Assembly (NCBI GenBank): GCA_030741175.1
Contig: JASLVT010000083.1
Location: 1-6,254 of the forward strand
Source of the DNA: Porticoccaceae bacterium
GTDB taxonomy: Bacteria; Pseudomonadota; Gammaproteobacteria; Pseudomonadales; Porticoccaceae
DNA length: 6,254 bases
Reading direction: 5' to 3'
Shown: positions 5,801-6,254 of the stretch, piece by piece
How the letters are laid out: the number at the start of each line of letters is the position of its first letter
Position numbering within the stretch: position 1 is the first letter of the stretch
Notes under the pieces: generated by a model
The model's input: only the letters and a program-made list of their open reading frames with translations
Database searches by the model: none
What the model was told of the DNA's origin: nothing
Translations under genes and position numbers: made by a program

Positions 5801-6254
5801 TTAAGTGGTGAGTACGCTGCGTACTGCTCTGTCCCAACCTGCCACTTTACAGTCCCGTTCGGCAGCCGACATCGATGGTTTAAACTGTTTGTCCTGTCGC
5901 CAACTTTTAGCGAAGCCACTTTGGTCAGGCCACAGGCCAGCTGCAGAGCCCGCTAGCCATGCCGCTCCCAAAGCAGTGGTTTCAGCAATAACTGGGCGAT
6001 CCACAGGTGCCTGCAAAATATCTGCGAGACGCTGCATAGTCCAGTCGCTAGCGACCATGCCGCCATCGACGCGCAATACTGTGTCGGACTCCACGTCCAG
6101 GTCGGCCTGCATTGCTTTTAGCAGGTCTAGCGTTTGGTAACAAACTGACTCTAGTGCTGCACGAGAGATCTCTGCCGGACCCGTGCCTCGGGTGAGACCA
6201 ACAAGCGCGCCGCGAGCGTCGGCATCCCACCAGGGAGCGCCAAGACCGGTGAAG
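5801..6254 (-). CDS. glpK: Glycerol kinase, C-terminal 150 residues, cut by window edge
   Basis: Cytoplasmic FGGY-family kinase that phosphorylates glycerol to sn-glycerol 3-phosphate with ATP, the entry step of glycerol catabolism. The frame is open from the right edge (first full codon at 6253-6251) to TAA at 5803-5801; the family is about 500 residues long, so roughly the last 30% is present. Seen, numbering from the edge: [22 protein letters not shown] at 1-23, [14 protein letters not shown] at 35-48, the FGGY C-terminal signature [20 protein letters not shown] at 61-80, and [10 protein letters not shown] at 93-102, part of the nucleotide-binding fold. All align with E. coli GlpK. The segment matching the E. 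coli IIAGlc docking site reads [10 protein letters not shown] rather than PGIETTERNY, so that regulation may be absent. Internal methionines, such as the one at 6112, are not starts; the true start is off the window. Hand-counted GC is near 59%, against about 49% in lptG. Confidence 0.96.
   Translation of the reverse strand, partial: FTGLGAPWWDADARGALVGLTRGTGPAEISRAALESVCYQTLDLLKAMQADLDVESDTVLRVDGGMVASDWTMQRLADILQAPVDRPVIAETTALGAAWLAGSAAGLWPDQSGFAKSWRQDKQFKPSMSAAERDCKVAGWDRAVRSVLTT

Noticed and set aside
5801..6112. Reading glpK as a complete 103-residue gene starting at the ATG at 6112
   Set aside because: The frame continues upstream without a stop to the window edge and encodes the conserved [10 protein letters not shown] and LTRG segments, so this methionine is internal.
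6048..6230. 60-codon minus-strand frame rich in Arg, at the right edge
   Set aside because: It overlaps glpK in another frame, and GC-rich DNA gives such long frames by chance. The glpK frame runs open to the edge with clear family motifs.
1..6254. Search for CRISPR arrays, insertion sequences, tRNA/rRNA genes, riboswitches and att sites
   Set aside because: No regularly spaced repeats, terminal inverted repeats, transposase, cloverleaf or structured leader were seen. Coding sequence fills all but about 235 bases.

Overview
The window looks like ordinary chromosomal DNA from a gammaproteobacterium. The proteins align end to end, from memory, with Escherichia coli and Pseudomonas orthologues. 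The order valS / small gene / holC / pepA, with pepA divergent from lptF-lptG, is the arrangement I recall from Pseudomonas and relatives. An LPS exporter pair means a Gram-negative envelope. GC content is moderate, around 48-50% in hand-counted lines. A free-living, possibly marine member of the Cellvibrionales/Pseudomonadales side is my guess, but the window alone does not prove it.

Layout. The left part is a minus-strand cluster transcribed right to left: pepA (leucyl aminopeptidase), holC (DNA polymerase III chi), an unnamed 137-residue protein, then valS (valyl-tRNA synthetase, cut by the left edge). pepA, holC and the small gene are almost fused: a 3-base gap, then a 4-base overlap. valS follows after 81 bases that contain a perfect TATAAT. 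A 93-base divergent region separates pepA from lptF and lptG on the plus strand; these two overlap by 4 bases and encode the two membrane subunits of the LPS-extracting ABC transporter. At the right edge, the C-terminal 150 residues of glycerol kinase (glpK) lie on the minus strand and converge on lptG across 60 bases holding an imperfect hairpin.

How the genes work together. lptF and lptG act as one heterodimer. The pepA cluster mixes peptide turnover, replication (chi links SSB to the clamp loader) and translation; its unity is positional, not a shared pathway. glpK belongs to glycerol catabolism, its gene partners lie outside the window, and its GC content is clearly higher than that of its neighbours.

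I found no mobile element, CRISPR array, RNA gene or convincing new system. The points most worth a second look are the unnamed protein between holC and valS, the two TTG starts (holC, lptF), the overlapping divergent promoter candidates, and the composition change at glpK. No gene-free stretch exceeds 300 bases.
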